NCBI GenBank assembly: GCA_902729315.2
Contig: LR746276.1
Coordinates: 4,446,169-4,510,168, forward strand
Direction of reading: 5' to 3'
Origin: Spirodela intermedia
Lineage: Eukaryota > Streptophyta > Magnoliopsida > Alismatales > Araceae
DNA: 64,000 bases
Part shown: positions 1 to 12,116 of the stretch, in pieces
Layout: each line of letters starts with the position of its first letter
How positions within the stretch are numbered: position 1 is the first letter of the stretch
Made by a program: the position numbers and the translations under genes
Notes under the pieces: model-generated
Seen by the model: the letters and a program-made list of their open reading frames with translations, nothing else
Databases searched by the model: none
What the model was told of the DNA's origin: nothing

Positions 1-1010
1 TTGCCATTGCTACATAAGCACTCTATGCCCCTATCAAATGTGTCAACTTCCAACTCGAACAACTTTGAGAAATTGAGTAGGGTGAGAATTAGAGCTCTTG
101 TTAGTGCTTGCTTGATAGGTGAAGTCTATGTTTGTTTCCCCCTAAAAAGAGTCATTAAGTTCTTGAGTGACGAGTTGTGCTAGTCTCATAATTCTTAATA
201 AAGTGGTGGTAATAATTGGTGAGACCTAAAATTCCCTAGAGTTGCTTCAAACTCTATGGTGAAGGCTGGTCTAGGACCTCTTGGATCTAACCTTGGTCCA
301 TCTCCCCACCACGAGCAAAAACTTAATGGCCTAAATACTACATTTTTGTCTTGCCAAATATATATTTCTTTGAATTAACTTGTAATTGAGGATCATAAAG
401 TAAGGAAAAAACTTGTGTTAAAGTAAAGTTGGAGTTGAACACTAGGATATTGTTGAAAAAAATGAGGATAATTTTTTAAGGAACTCACGAAAGATCTTGT
501 TCATTAGTTCTTGGAACATTGTGGAGCATTGTAGAAGCCAAAAGGCATCACGAGAAATTTCTAGTGGTCTTTGTAGGTTTGGAAGGCCATCTTCAAAAAA
601 TCCTCTTTCTTGATGTAGATTTGGTGTTATCTTGATTTCAAGTTAATTTTTGAAAAAATGATTATGCCTTAAAGTTTGTTGAGCAACTTTTCAACGACTA
701 AGATCAAGAAACAATCTAGAATGGTGATCTTATCAAGTTCTCTATAGTCAATGTAGAAATGCTAGGATCTATCAGTTTTTCTCACCAACAATGCAATGCT
801 GAAGTAAGAATTGGTAGAGTGTTAGATAACTCAAATATTACACATGTTGCAAACAAACCTCTCGATCTTAGATTTCTAAACCTATAGATATTTGAAGGCT
901 CAAACTTTGACCAGAGTAGAGTTGGGTTCTAGAAGAATGCTGTGGTCAATGTCTTTGGGTAATGATAGCTCAATGATGTTGTTAAAGATAATATAAAACT
1001 GTCGGTGAAG
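1..1010 (-). pseudogene. Ty3/gypsy retrotransposon pol remnant (RT and start of RNase H)
   Basis: Read on the minus strand, this stretch carries the ordered signature blocks of a Ty3/gypsy reverse transcriptase, broken by frameshifts and stops. A block like the region N-terminal to RT (D-H-S-I-L, then a run ending N-S-Y-F) lies near 810-970. A decayed form of '[21 protein letters not shown]' lies near 720-800. The block 'MAFQTYKDH' followed by 'FLVMPFGFYNAP' lies near 520-600. Past the RT, 'LGLTNYYHHFIKNYE' near 190-235 and 'FELEVDTFDRGIE' near 25-65 match the RT-RNase H connection. The YxDD block is not readable. No LTR is visible; the element runs off the left edge and is truncated on its 5' side near 1010. 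It is clearly non-functional. The short plus-strand reading frame at 1-183 is its shadow. Confidence 0.85.
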
Positions 1011-1506
1011 GTGGTCCTACCAAAGCTATAAGGTTACATCATGGCCCCCAGAAGTGTGGTTGAGTTAGAAGAGCTCGATCACCACTTCGAACTACTATCA
1101 AATCTCTTTGAATAACATCTTGAGAGAAATGTCATATGACACAAGGTGGGGTCAACTTGAACAACATCGTTAAATTCTTTTGTAGAAAAATTCAACAACT
1201 CTAATTAACTAAAAGGGTTGAGATAATTATTCAACTTTAATTAGTCATTGAAATGTGATATATTTATAGAGATACCAAATTCAAAATCCTCTCTTGTTTA
1301 TGTTGTCTCCTCATGGTTACTTTTCAAAAATAATTAGAAATTTAGATGACTGAAAAATCAATATAATATACCCTTTAAAATTTTAAATATTTTTATGAAA
1401 AAATAATCTATAACTTCATTAAAGCACAATATACATATCTAAATCACATTGATTTAGTCAATATCAATAATACTTTGATATTATTTTAAAAATTACAACA
1501 AGATAT
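1011..1506. other. AT-rich spacer between two retroelement remnants
   Basis: No open frame, LTR or domain can be recognised here. The part nearest position 1010 may be unreadable upstream pol or gag sequence of the minus-strand gypsy remnant. The right end abuts the copia LTR. Confidence 0.4.
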
Positions 1507-1748
1507 TGTCAAACTATGACTATATTTTTTAAACTCTTTTTTTTTAATATTATAGTTGTACCCTTATGAGATCTAGTTAGTTATAGTGAATCCTCATAAT
1601 GGCCCCCCAACTTTTAACGAATATGGTACACTTGTAACCCATATATATTATAGGTTTGAATTATGAAACAAGGACTCCTATTTTTCTGATTGAAAATCTT
1701 TGAGCAGTGGCTTTGCCAACCTAAGGTTAAAAGGGAAAAACTCTAACA
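1507..1748 (+). repeat. 5' LTR of copia element 1
   Basis: Begins TGTCAAACTA and ends TTCTAACA-like (CTCTAACA), giving the usual TG...CA ends. It aligns along its full length with 6174-6418, for example in the shared blocks 'CACTTGTAACCCATAT' and 'GGTTAGAAGGGAA'-like sequence. The many substitutions and small indels between the two LTRs indicate an old insertion. Confidence 0.88.
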
Positions 1749-1760
1749 TGGAATTAGAGA
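1749..1760 (+). other. Primer-binding site of copia element 1 (initiator tRNA-Met type)
   Basis: TGGAATTAGAGA directly follows the 5' LTR. It matches 9 of 12 bases of TGGTATCAGAGC, the usual plant copia primer site complementary to the 3' end of initiator tRNA-Met. Confidence 0.7.
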
Positions 1761-4700
1761 TTGTTTAATTAGGTTGGATTCCACACTTCTTCCCTTTAGT
1801 TTCTATTACTTTTATACCTCCATCCACATCCTCTAGGTCTGAATTAAGGGGCTAAGAGAATCAGGACAAAAGGAAAACACGATGACCATTTATTAAGAGC
1901 ATGTAATACATGGAGCTCAAGACGGAGGAGACTAGATAGTCAACTAAATTAGGTCTCAATGTGTCATCCTCCTTATCACACACTAATCAATCATAGCGAG
2001 GGAGAGATTGGTACAGATTCTTCTAGGTATTTCAGAAAAATTTAAGTGCAATAGAATAAATCTTATTCAATGGAGTTAATATAGAGTTAATCTTGTTGGA
2101 AAGAGGATTAAGTGATCATCTAATAAAGGTTTCTGATCATTCAAATTCTAAATATAATGTACCAAGAGTGGATGATGTTATCATCCTTACATAGTTCTTA
2201 GGCATAATGGTGAGAGATGAGTATGAATACTTTCTATTTTTTAAGACTACTAAAGAATTATGGGACTTAATCCACAAGAGTTGTTCTAAGTGAAATAATG
2301 ATTGGAAGATTAACAGCCTTGTAACCAAGGCTACAAATCTCACGTAAGGTGAGAGATCTGTACTTAAATACACTTATAAATTGCAAGTCATTTGGAGGGA
2401 AATAGATCATTATCGACTGATGTAGAATCCTGAATTTTAAGAGTTGGCATATAGATTGTAGGATCAGTTATATAAATTCTTCATGGGACTAAATATAAAA
2501 TTTGAGTCATTGAGAAATCAAATTAGTACCTAGAGTAGCTAAGGAGGATACAAGAGTAGTGCTTACAATAAAATCAAAGACATCATCGACATGAATAGAA
2601 TAGAAAACTAAGCAACATCAACAAATTAATCATCTAGGAAAATTTCATAAAGGAGAGATAAAGAACTATCTATGATGTGCTTATTACAAGAAAAAGAATC
2701 ACACAAATTGTTTTTACTCAAAACTACATGGAAAACCTCAATGACAAGTGTATGTTACAGTAACATGAGTAGACAAACCAATGACTGAGTCTACTATGAC
2801 ATACCAACATATGATAATTCATAAAATGATGGAGATGAAAATAATTTCCTAAATGAAGAGATTGAGAAGTTGAAAGCTCTCTTTGGCTCCACTTCCATAA
2901 TACAACTAGGTGAAAATGAACTATTTCTAGGTATGCATCCCTCTCTTTTACAAGTTATCCAAATATTAGACACCAGTTTTACAGATCATATGACCTCTAA
3001 TAGGTCAAAATTTATTATATATTCTACTTGTACTGGAAAGAAGAATGTTTTTACACGTGGTGAAATCTTTATAGTGACAAATATGAAAAGCCTTGAGATC
3101 AAGAATATAGGAATATTGAAGAATAATGATTATGTCCCTAATCTAAAGATACACATTATTTTCCCTCCAATGATGGTTAAAGACAACAATTGGTGAATAA
3201 CACTTGACCATATTAATTCTTTTGTGTAAGATAAAGGATTGAATCAAAGAATTAGACCTCTTAAGGAGAGGGATGGTCTAATCTATTTTGAAGAAAATGT
3301 TATCTCAATACTTATGGCTAATTTCTTCGTATCAAGGAAATGAAATAATTCTAGAAGATTGGACCAAATCGAGTTACTTCACTATCAGTTGGGATATCCT
3401 TCTTTTAAACTTATGAGAGCAATACTTCCTTCTCATGTTAAACAATATGATGTGACTAAATTCATATGTGATATATGTCAATTGGTTAAGCACAACTGAA
3501 CAAACTTTAGAGGGGTGAGCGAGAGAAGTAAATCTACCTTATATCATATTAATAGCAATGTTTGAAGCCCATGTCAAATGATTAATATGTCCAAAGTATA
3601 CTAGTTTATGATATTGATAGATGGTTATACAAGACTGACTTGGGCCTTTCTTCTTATGGAAAAATCTCAAATAACAAGAGTAATTCAAGTATTTTACTTC
3701 ATGATATAAAATTAATTTAGAATGTTTATCAAACAGCTCCAATCTAATAATGCCAAAGATTCTTTTAATGATAGTTAAACAACTTATTTCAAGCAGCATC
3801 AGATTGTCTATGAGTCATCATGTATCAATACTTCACAACATAATGGAGTGGTAGAGAGGAATATTAAGAACTTACTAGAGACCATAAGAGCTCTATTATT
3901 TCATCATCAAGTTCTCAAGTATCTTTGGGCAGAAGTCCTATTGATGACAGTCCATTTGATCAATATGTTACTTTTAAGATATTTGGATATCATAACCCAC
4001 TTGATCTCATGTCTTAATATTATCCTCATATTAAGTTGAAGACAAACTTAAGTCTGAAAATATTTAGATGCACAATTTATGTTCATGTACAAAATTTAGG
4101 AGGTAAACTCAATCTAAAGGCAATTAGATGTGTGTTTGTAGGCTACTCTATGACCCAAATGTTACATTTAATGAATAGGAAAGCTACTTCTCATCCATAT
4201 GAGCGATGCAAATTGAAGTCAAGGGATTATCTAGTCAAGACATTTTTATAATCTAGATTAAGCCACTATCAATGATGAATTCATCTCAACCAAAAGATCA
4301 GAATGTCCACGAGTATATCGTTTTTATGATATACTCGAAAACCAAAATGTATAACAAAGATGGACAATACATCATAGAACCTACATGCACCTAAAGGTAA
4401 CTCTAATACAAAGAATCAACCAAACTATAGTGAAATTTTAGAAGGTAATGAGGAGAATATTTAAAGCCCAAAAGTATTGACCGAAGAAGATCAAGTTGGT
4501 TGGACAATTATCTTCAGGAAAGGTATTAAAACTTACATAAAGAAAATATTATATCCTATGTCTAATTTTGTGGCATATGAATGACTTTCTCCTTAATATA
4601 AGTCATTTTTTATAAGCTTAACGTCTATAGTTATTTCCAAAACTTTGGAAGAAGCCTTCAAGAATATAAATTGAAAGAAAACCAAGGATGCAAAAATGAA

Positions 4701-6161
4701 GGCCTTAGAGAAAAATAACACATGAGAAATAGTCTAACTTTCTCAAAATAAAAAATTATTTAGTTGTAAGTAGTTGTACACTATGAAGTATAACTCAAAT
4801 AGGTCTTTCAAGAGATAGAAAGCTCAACTTATTGCCAAGAGATATACTCAATCCCATGGAATTGATTATTTGGAGACTTTCGCATTGATTGTAAAATTGA
4901 ATACAGTGTGTATACTAATTGCATTAGCAGCCAGTTTTTTGTTGTATCTTGATTAGTATACTATGAAAATACTTTTCCACAAAGATCTAGACAAATAAAT
5001 TTATAAGGATCTTTCTCTTGGGTACTATTTGTCTTCTCCTAGAAGAAGGGTATGTGGGCTAAGAAAAGCTTTATATGGACTAAAGTAGTCCCCTCAGGTC
5101 TGGTTTGGAAAATTCTCTAATGGTATGAAAAGTATGGGTTATAAGTTATAGACAAAGTAATGGTAATCATACTTTTTTTGTTAAACACTTCCATTCAAGG
5201 GAAATGATAGTCATGTTGTTATATGTTGATGATATCATCATGATAAAAATGACAAGACAGAAGCATATACTTTGAGCCAACACCTTTCAAACTTTTTCAA
5301 AATTAGGTTGATGGTTGTGATACTTTTTGGGCTTGGAAATTACCTATTTTAAGTAGAGAATTTTCATTTCCTAACAAAAATATATTATGGATCTCCTCTA
5401 GGAGACATAGAAGATAACATGTTAATTGTTCAACACACTTATGGATCCAAACTTGAAACTAAGATTTTGCAAGGAGGATAGTCCAATCAATAAATAGCAA
5501 TATCAAAGATTAATTGGCAAACTAATCTTCTTGAATCATTCAAAAATAGATATTGCATTTGTAGTGAGGGTCCTCAATCAATTTATGCATGACCTTTGGG
5601 AACCTCATCTTCAAGCTGCATGCAATGTACTAGCCTATTTAAAAGGTATAACTAATCAATGATTATTATTCAAAAGAAATGGCAAAACCTCAGCGGAAAT
5701 CTACATAGATGTAGACTATGTAAGCTTAGTGGTTGATCAGAGGTCAACCTCAAGATATTGTTCTTTCATTAGGAGAAATTTAATCACCTAGAGAAGCAAG
5801 AAGTAAAATATAGTTTCATGATTCACTACAGAGGTTGAGTTCAAATCAATGACACAAGAATATGAAATACTATGGATTAAAGGTAGTTTAGATAATCTTA
5901 AAATCCAACATAGGACCAATTATGTTAAATTATGATAGCAAGTCAACAATTGACATGGCTCATAATCTTGTGTCACATGATCAAACAAAGCTCATTAAGG
6001 TTGATAGGCACTTCATTCAAGAGAAAATAGAGCAAGGGATCATTCAAACTACTTATATTTAGTCTTCATTGCAAGTGGCAGATATATTTATCAAAAAACT
6101 TCTAGGCATTGCATTCCACAAGTTAACTTCAAGTTGGGCATAGAAAACATACATGCACCAG

Positions 6162-6173
6162 CCTAAGGGGGAG
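6162..6173 (+). other. Polypurine tract of copia element 1
   Basis: CCTAAGGGGGAG lies directly before the 3' LTR. This is the classic plant copia polypurine tract that primes plus-strand DNA synthesis. Confidence 0.85.
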
Positions 6174-6417
6174 TGTCAAACTACATAAATATATCTTTAT
6201 ACTTTATTTCCAAAATATGATAACTATACACTTATGAGATTCAATTAGTTACAATAGATCTTCATAATGAGCCCTTGACCCTCAATTAATAAGGTCCACT
6301 TGTAACCCATATGTAATATGAGTTTGAATGATGAATCAAGAGCTCTCTCATTTTTTCAATTGCAAATTCTTAAGCGATGGCTATGATGACCTAGGGTTAG
6401 AAGGGAAGAATTCTAAC

Positions 6418-6418
<1 letters not shown>
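6174..6418 (+). repeat. 3' LTR of copia element 1
   Basis: 245 bp, begins TGTCAAACTA and ends TTCTAACA. It is the partner of the 5' LTR at 1507-1748 (242 bp). It is followed at once by an AT dinucleotide run. Confidence 0.88.
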
Positions 6419-6423
<5 letters not shown>

Positions 6424-6450
<27 letters not shown>

Positions 6451-6451
6451 A
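6424..6451. repeat. (AT)n microsatellite
   Basis: About 14 uninterrupted AT units directly after the copia 3' LTR. Expansion here may have destroyed the element's target-site duplication. Confidence 0.9.
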
Positions 6452-9400
6452 GATGATGATTTAACAATCAAATCTTATTCAAATCACCTCAAATAAAAAT
6501 ATGATAGTCAAGCAAACACCTTGAATTATGAGTTTTATATTTATAATCATGATTTTAGTGATTCAAATATATTCCTCAATATATAAAAACTTGTGTGGTA
6601 TAATGAGTAGTCTGAATTTAATTGATTAATTTGATATCTAATCTTTCAAAAGTAATGATTTAACTCCATTAACATATAGTAAACTAAGTAAGCTTTAATA
6701 CTCATATTTTACTTCAAAGATTCTTGTTAATTCAAGTATGTTTTTTTTTTTTTTTTTTAATTCAAGTATGTTAATCATTACTTTCTCACTACAATACATC
6801 TTGTAAATATTAATAGTTTCTATAGCAATATATAAAATGATAGCTTCACATGATAAAATCAATAAAATATATAAATTCAATATAGTGGTCACAAGTATGT
6901 TCAAACAAGTATCATATGAATATTTAATAGTATTTTATTGAAATATATATGAACCTTTTCATATATAATTGTATATCAATCATAATTAGAATTAAACATA
7001 ATTTAATCTTTTAATTGATCTTAAAACTATTTTTCAGCATCAAAACTTCATATATTCAATATTTCAACATATATAGTGTCTTTAATATCTACAATGGTTG
7101 AGAAGAGAAATTATATATGATAATTCTTATGATGATGTTGTTTAATCTCACCCACAATGCCCTTTTATTTAATATTCCACATATTGTAAACTTAGATGTC
7201 ATACTTATATTTGTAGTAGATCAACCATAAAATATCCTCTTATTACACAGTTTTGGGCACCATTTGCCCTCTTTGGCCTCTATTGTAAGGTATTATATAA
7301 CTAACTTCACTATAGATAACCCTACTATGATTGTTCTCATTTCCTTAGATTCTACCTCTTTCCTTTTGTGTTCTTGATAATAGACACCTATCTTTTTTTA
7401 TACACCACCATAATTTTTGTTAGGAAATCTTTGAGATAGTTGTTGTAGTTTTACTTACCAAAAAAGTATAATTTCTTCATGTTATAAAGTTTGTTATCTC
7501 TATACATATTTCAAACTTCTGACAGAAGTGATACCAATTGTCTTAGATACCTCTATATGGTGCTAGTGTGTCAATTGAGCAGTACATCTTAAATCAAAAT
7601 TACTTTCTAAAATTTTAAGATAAGTTTACTAATGAGACAATGAGACTTTGGAATTCCTCCACCCACATATGTCACAATAGTTTTCCATCTTTTGCCAAAT
7701 ACATATTAGTCACTAATTCTGATCTTTGGTTCACATAGAGATATTGATTTCCAAAGTGTCCATAACACTTGTAAATGTTTTTGGTTTAGGACCTTAACCC
7801 CTATCATGTCTCATCATATTGATACATTATTTTGTAGGCAGATCTGTCACCATTCAATGAAGTTATTCACAACTTCGAGTAAACTTATTTAAATCATCAT
7901 CTTTTGTATGCATGGTAATGCACACAATACTTATAATTAAGCTTTCATAATTAGTGATCTTGTAGATCCCTGACTCATTACTCAAATACATGAAATAAAT
8001 CTTTGATATTTTTTATTTGAGCTTCTAAGGGCTCTATAGTTTCTATAAAGCTAAACTTTTCCTCATGATGGACAACTTGCTGATTGTTGGTTCAATTCTC
8101 CCTAGTCATGTACATTAACTATCTTCTTTAAAAGAGTTTAAAAATAAGAAAATAGCAGCATAACTTTGTTGACAAAACTATTTTATATTGTTACTTGTTA
8201 AATAATTGATTGTCATAATGTTTTATCCTTATGTTTATATTGAGTGTAGTTGTGACCCAATTAGCCTAAACCTTCAAGATTGAGAGCTAAACTCAAAGGA
8301 TAAGACTCATATTACATTACTCAATGTGACATGATACTAGACATTTGACCCTTATTATAAACGAGATAATGTTCTGAATTATTAGAATTAATAGTAGAAG
8401 ATTAATGCTGAACTCATTATTCATGTCATGCCATGCATGCATATAATGTCATGTGCTGCCAATGTCATGTGCACTAATCATATCACATCTAGCCAAGCTA
8501 ACCTTCAATCGCAAAGTTTTGCTTGTAGAATCTCACCTTATTGTGCCAACCTCATCATAGTTATGCTTAACCCTAATTGACTTAGTTTTCTTGACCTTGG
8601 ACCTAAAAAAAATTATTTAAATAGTTTTGGAGTTACACCTTTTTTCTACCATTCCACATGCTCTTTTCCTCTCTCTTTGACATCAAACTAATAAATCCTA
8701 AACTTTTTATTTATAATTTCAAAATATAAGTAAATATGTTCATAATTAAAAAATATATTTTAATCACCCACCATTTGATAACTAGAGATTTATAAAATAT
8801 GCCTACATATTTATATGTGTATATAGATACTGATTAATCATTATTTAGTTAGTATGGATTTTAACAAATTCTTAATTGAAAGGAACAAGGGTTGGCTAAC
8901 ATAAAATTCATTATGTAAAAAAAATGAAACAATCTACTTCAATAATCTAGAGTTTACAAACTATAGAACTAAATCAAAGTGAATCTAAATTAGATTAAAG
9001 CTCTCAAAGCTCTTTTTTTAATTTTTTTGATAATTTCTATTAATTAAAAATGGACTATTTGATCTAATTCTATGATTTGAGGAGGAGGATCATACTATAA
9101 ATAACATGATCTTCTTTTAGAGTAACATCTAGATGACCTTTTACAAAGACTAAGCATTTGAACTTCAAACATGAATACTTTTTCAATGAGTATGAAATAC
9201 TATTATTAGTAGCTAAAAATAAACTATTGGGATCAAAATATTAACAAATAATACACTTACATTGATAAAAGGATGATACAAACCCAATCATTCAAATTGT
9301 ATGTTTTAGAATATCCCTATTCCACATGTTAATATTTCTACTTACAAAGTTTAAGAGGGAGATCATTTTTTTACCATAAAAAGTTAACAAGGGCCAAAAA

Positions 9401-9477
9401 TATCTTTGTAAATGGAAATCTAGATTGTATCTTTTTGCCTTCAACAAAAACCATTGGATATAGTGTACAATATTCAT
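6452..9477. other. AT-rich intergenic desert
   Basis: No convincing gene. Reading frames are short and stop-rich on both strands, and no domain was recognised. Short stretches at 7240-7960 could be very decayed retroelement gag read on the minus strand, but no motif is strong enough to call. A poly(T) insertion at 6727-6770 is listed separately. Confidence 0.5.
6727..6770. repeat. Poly(T) tract flanked by 14-bp direct repeats
   Basis: TTAATTCAAGTATG (6727-6740), then a run of 18 T (6741-6758, the last two shared with the next repeat), then TTAATTCAAGTATG again (6757-6770). This is the structure expected of a target-site duplication around a bare poly(A) tail in antisense, as left by a LINE-type retroposition event truncated to its tail. 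Confidence 0.7.
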
Positions 9478-9925
9478 GCCAGCACATAGCAGAGCAGCGC
9501 CAAGGAGGTTCCCCCATCATATTCAGTGGGTTATTAGTCCGTTATTCAAACAAGAAGAAGATGAATCGGAATATAGCTGCAACACCAAAACAGGGTGCAA
9601 AGAACTGAAAGCCCTTCTTTAAAGTTCGTCCCAGGCTTAACTTACATACCACTCAACATTCTTTCAAAACAATCGAGTCGAGGCTTTTCAATGACTTGGC
9701 CATTCAATCCTGTGAACTAATCGAGACCGAAATTGGAGAAGGAGATATGAATGGAGAGGAATAAGCAATCAATGAAAGGACATGAAACCATTCTGTTTCA
9801 ATAGAAGTATAGGAAGACCAGTCGGTCTCACAATCAGGCAGGCTTATACCATTATGCTCACGAGCAGAATCAACGCTTGAGCCTACCTTCGCACACCTCC
9901 TAGCACATGCTGACCATATTTTTCA
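9478..9925. other. Compositionally distinct island, possibly organellar DNA
   Basis: Base composition changes abruptly at about 9478 from very AT-rich to roughly balanced, and returns to AT-rich by about 9930. There is no long open frame. Its even, low-repeat texture resembles plant mitochondrial intergenic DNA, so a nuclear insert of mitochondrial DNA is a reasonable guess. No organellar gene was recognised. Confidence 0.3.
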
Positions 9926-11260
9926 TAAGGAAAGAGTGAGGGTGTCTTTCAATCATGTACTAAACCCTTATATTACATTCACTAGAAGATGATTAGTATA
10001 AAAAATAAATCCATTACTGATTATAATATATTTCCAAGAGAATCATTTAGAAATAAGATTTCTATACAATCAATGAGCCATTACTAAATGAGTACATCAA
10101 CAATTTAGTATGACAGAAAATTCAAAAATTGTCTTTGTCTTATTGCTAATTCATTTATAAATGAGGTATTAAGATGTACAAAAGATATGTTACACACTTG
10201 TATTTGCTTCACTTTCTTAAGTGTGTCATCTATAGAGGAATACCTTCTCTATAACATTGTTACCGACCAGATGGGGGATAACATCTAGTCAGTAGAGAGT
10301 GAGAAGGAGAAGAGAGCTGAGATAGAAAGAGGGTTATTGTTTTGGCAAAATCCTAACCTCCAACAGGGTCTTTCGAATAACCCCCCCCCCCCCCCCCCCC
10401 TAACCCTTCCATTCACTCCCTTGTATCCCTTATACATAACATGAGGCCCTAACCCTGCTGAGTCTTCACCGTTGAGCTACCTCTCTGTATTCAGTTGTCT
10501 CATAGGCTCTGTGATTGGGTTATTCCTTCTGCAAGGCCCTGTCCAGCTGCCTAATGACATAACAGTTACACTACCCAGATGTCAACTAAGCTCCGCTAGA
10601 TTAAAGACTAACAACCCAAGCACTTCTAGATTCTCAATTTTAGGAACCCAACAAGAAAAAATCTTACTTATCTCTTTCAGATTAATAACTCTATGTGATC
10701 AAACATTAGAGATTTAATCGCAGCTCAGAATTCAAGGTTTCTAGTTCTAGAAATACTCTTCAGTCCACAATAATTTGCACCCAAGGAAATTTATCTGTGG
10801 GAGCTAAATAATATCAAAGAGAATGATATTGAACTCTACTACCATTTTTCTCTTGCAGCATGATGTGTTGGCCTAGCATTTGAACATCTTCTCACAACTT
10901 CAGTATCATGAAAGGTCATAAATAGATATTCAACTTGGATGCGTTATCTTATTGTTCTTAAGATGCAGATATATTCAAGGCTTTCCAATCTTTGTCTAAC
11001 CTTCTCCATCAAGATTACATGCTTTCTTCATTGTGCTTTCAAGCTCATCTGCCCTTTCTTTGAATCTCGAAATTTCTAATATTATAGAGTTTTTAATGAT
11101 TAATTTATTCTGTAAAAAAGACTAAGATCATGCCATGTCATTCTAATGGTAACTTATTGATACCCTATATTTTATTACTAAGATATAATTATCCCTATGT
11201 GAGTTTTGGACTAACATGAGGTTTTTCTACTACTACAATCTAATATATATACATAATATG
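9926..11260. other. Intergenic DNA with possible solo-LTR debris
   Basis: No gene recognised. The stretch about 10255-10560 (starting near TGTTACCGACCAG, with a run of 20 C at 10381-10400) has the texture of an LTR fragment, but no partner copy or internal domain is present in the window. The plus-strand frame at 10472-10717 has no family resemblance. Confidence 0.35.
10381..10400. repeat. Poly(C) run, 20 bp
   Basis: Twenty consecutive C between ...CGAATAA and TAACCCTTCC. The length is likely variable and error-prone in sequencing. Confidence 0.9.
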
Positions 11261-12116
11261 GGTGTCGTAAGCTAACATGTTTTATAGTTTTAAGTTTTTT
11301 TTTTCCCCTGTATTTGCCGATGGCAGTTTACATGACGTGACATTCAGCCTTATCAACCCATCGTCTCCATGGCATTTTTCTCGTAAAGTTTATGAGGAGT
11401 GTCAAGAAAGCAGGCTTGATTCTTCTGGGGACGAGTCAAAATCCTTTATGGAGTCCTAATTCCTCCGTTTCCGACTGCTAGCAGATGAACGGAACTAATC
11501 TCCGAAGATAAAACAGCAACATGAAGATGCAGATTGTGCCGTCTAGTCATTAATTTTATATAAAGTTTTGTTTTTTTTCTTTAGATTTATCGCTTTTGCT
11601 TGCTCAGCCGCCTGTGGGATCATCCTGTTTGAGCTGCTCGGTTCCTTATCATACGGTCCAACTCGGGTCCTCTGGTTCTTGCTCGATTGATTGTTCCACA
11701 GACGGCGGATCAGAGAAGCCCTGCTTTGCGGTGGCCATTGGGGAAGAAGAGGGAGAAGAAGCCGAGAAGGAAGATGAGAGCGGGGGGAAAGGGGAGAATC
11801 GAAGAAGAAGGATTAGAAAAACGGAGGATTGTGATGGTAATTCGTTTCTGGGTTTAACGAGGATTAAAAAAAAGCTTCCTTCTTTCGTTGATCTCCTTCT
11901 CCTTCACTCTACTGTACAGAACACCGGAAGCGTCTTCTTATTTAGGATCTAAGCAGGCGCCGGCGCCGGCGCCGGCGCCGCCGTCACCCCCTCCGGCGCG
12001 CAGATTTCACATGACAACGGCGCAGGAACAAGGAGAAGAAGGATGAGAACAGCTATTCCGATCATACCCATCTCTCTCCGGTAGCATCTGCTCTAATCCT
12101 CCCGACGAACAACTAC
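11261..12116. other. Region downstream of the MYB gene
   Basis: The right part (about 11990-12116) should hold the 3' UTR of the minus-strand MYB gene. A GGCGCC-type hexamer run lies at 11955-11983. A plus-strand frame at 11596-11952 is Glu/Lys-rich in its middle (EEEGEEAEKEDESGGK) but matches no family I know and is not preceded by a clear promoter. I leave it uncalled. Confidence 0.4.
11955..11983. repeat. (GCCGGC)n short tandem repeat
   Basis: GGCGCCGGCGCCGGC-type repeat, about four and a half hexamer units ending in GCCGCCG. It is self-complementary and very GC-rich. Confidence 0.8.

Larger units (their letters stand above)
1507..6418 (+). mobile_element. Ty1/copia LTR retrotransposon, structurally complete, coding-dead
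   Basis: A 4.9-kb element with recognisable 5' LTR, primer-binding site, gag, protease, integrase, reverse transcriptase, RNase H, polypurine tract and 3' LTR, in Ty1/copia order (integrase before RT). Signatures on the plus strand: a gag zinc knuckle with C-H-C left (2676-2744); protease block with 'DTSFTDHMTSNRS' (about 2967-3005); GAG-pre-integrase 'LLHYQLGYPSF' and 'CDICQLVKHN' (about 3375-3500); integrase end 'NGVVERN' (about 3843); RT with 'YVDDII' at 5222; RNase H and C-terminus to about 6130. Stops and frameshifts occur in every domain, so it cannot move by itself. No clean target-site duplication is seen: the left flank ends in gatat and the right flank begins tacat, beside an AT microsatellite. 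Confidence 0.93.

Noticed and set aside
11596-11952. 118-residue acidic plus-strand frame
   Set aside because: No family resemblance, no promoter or splice context; the composition could produce it by chance in a GA-rich leader.
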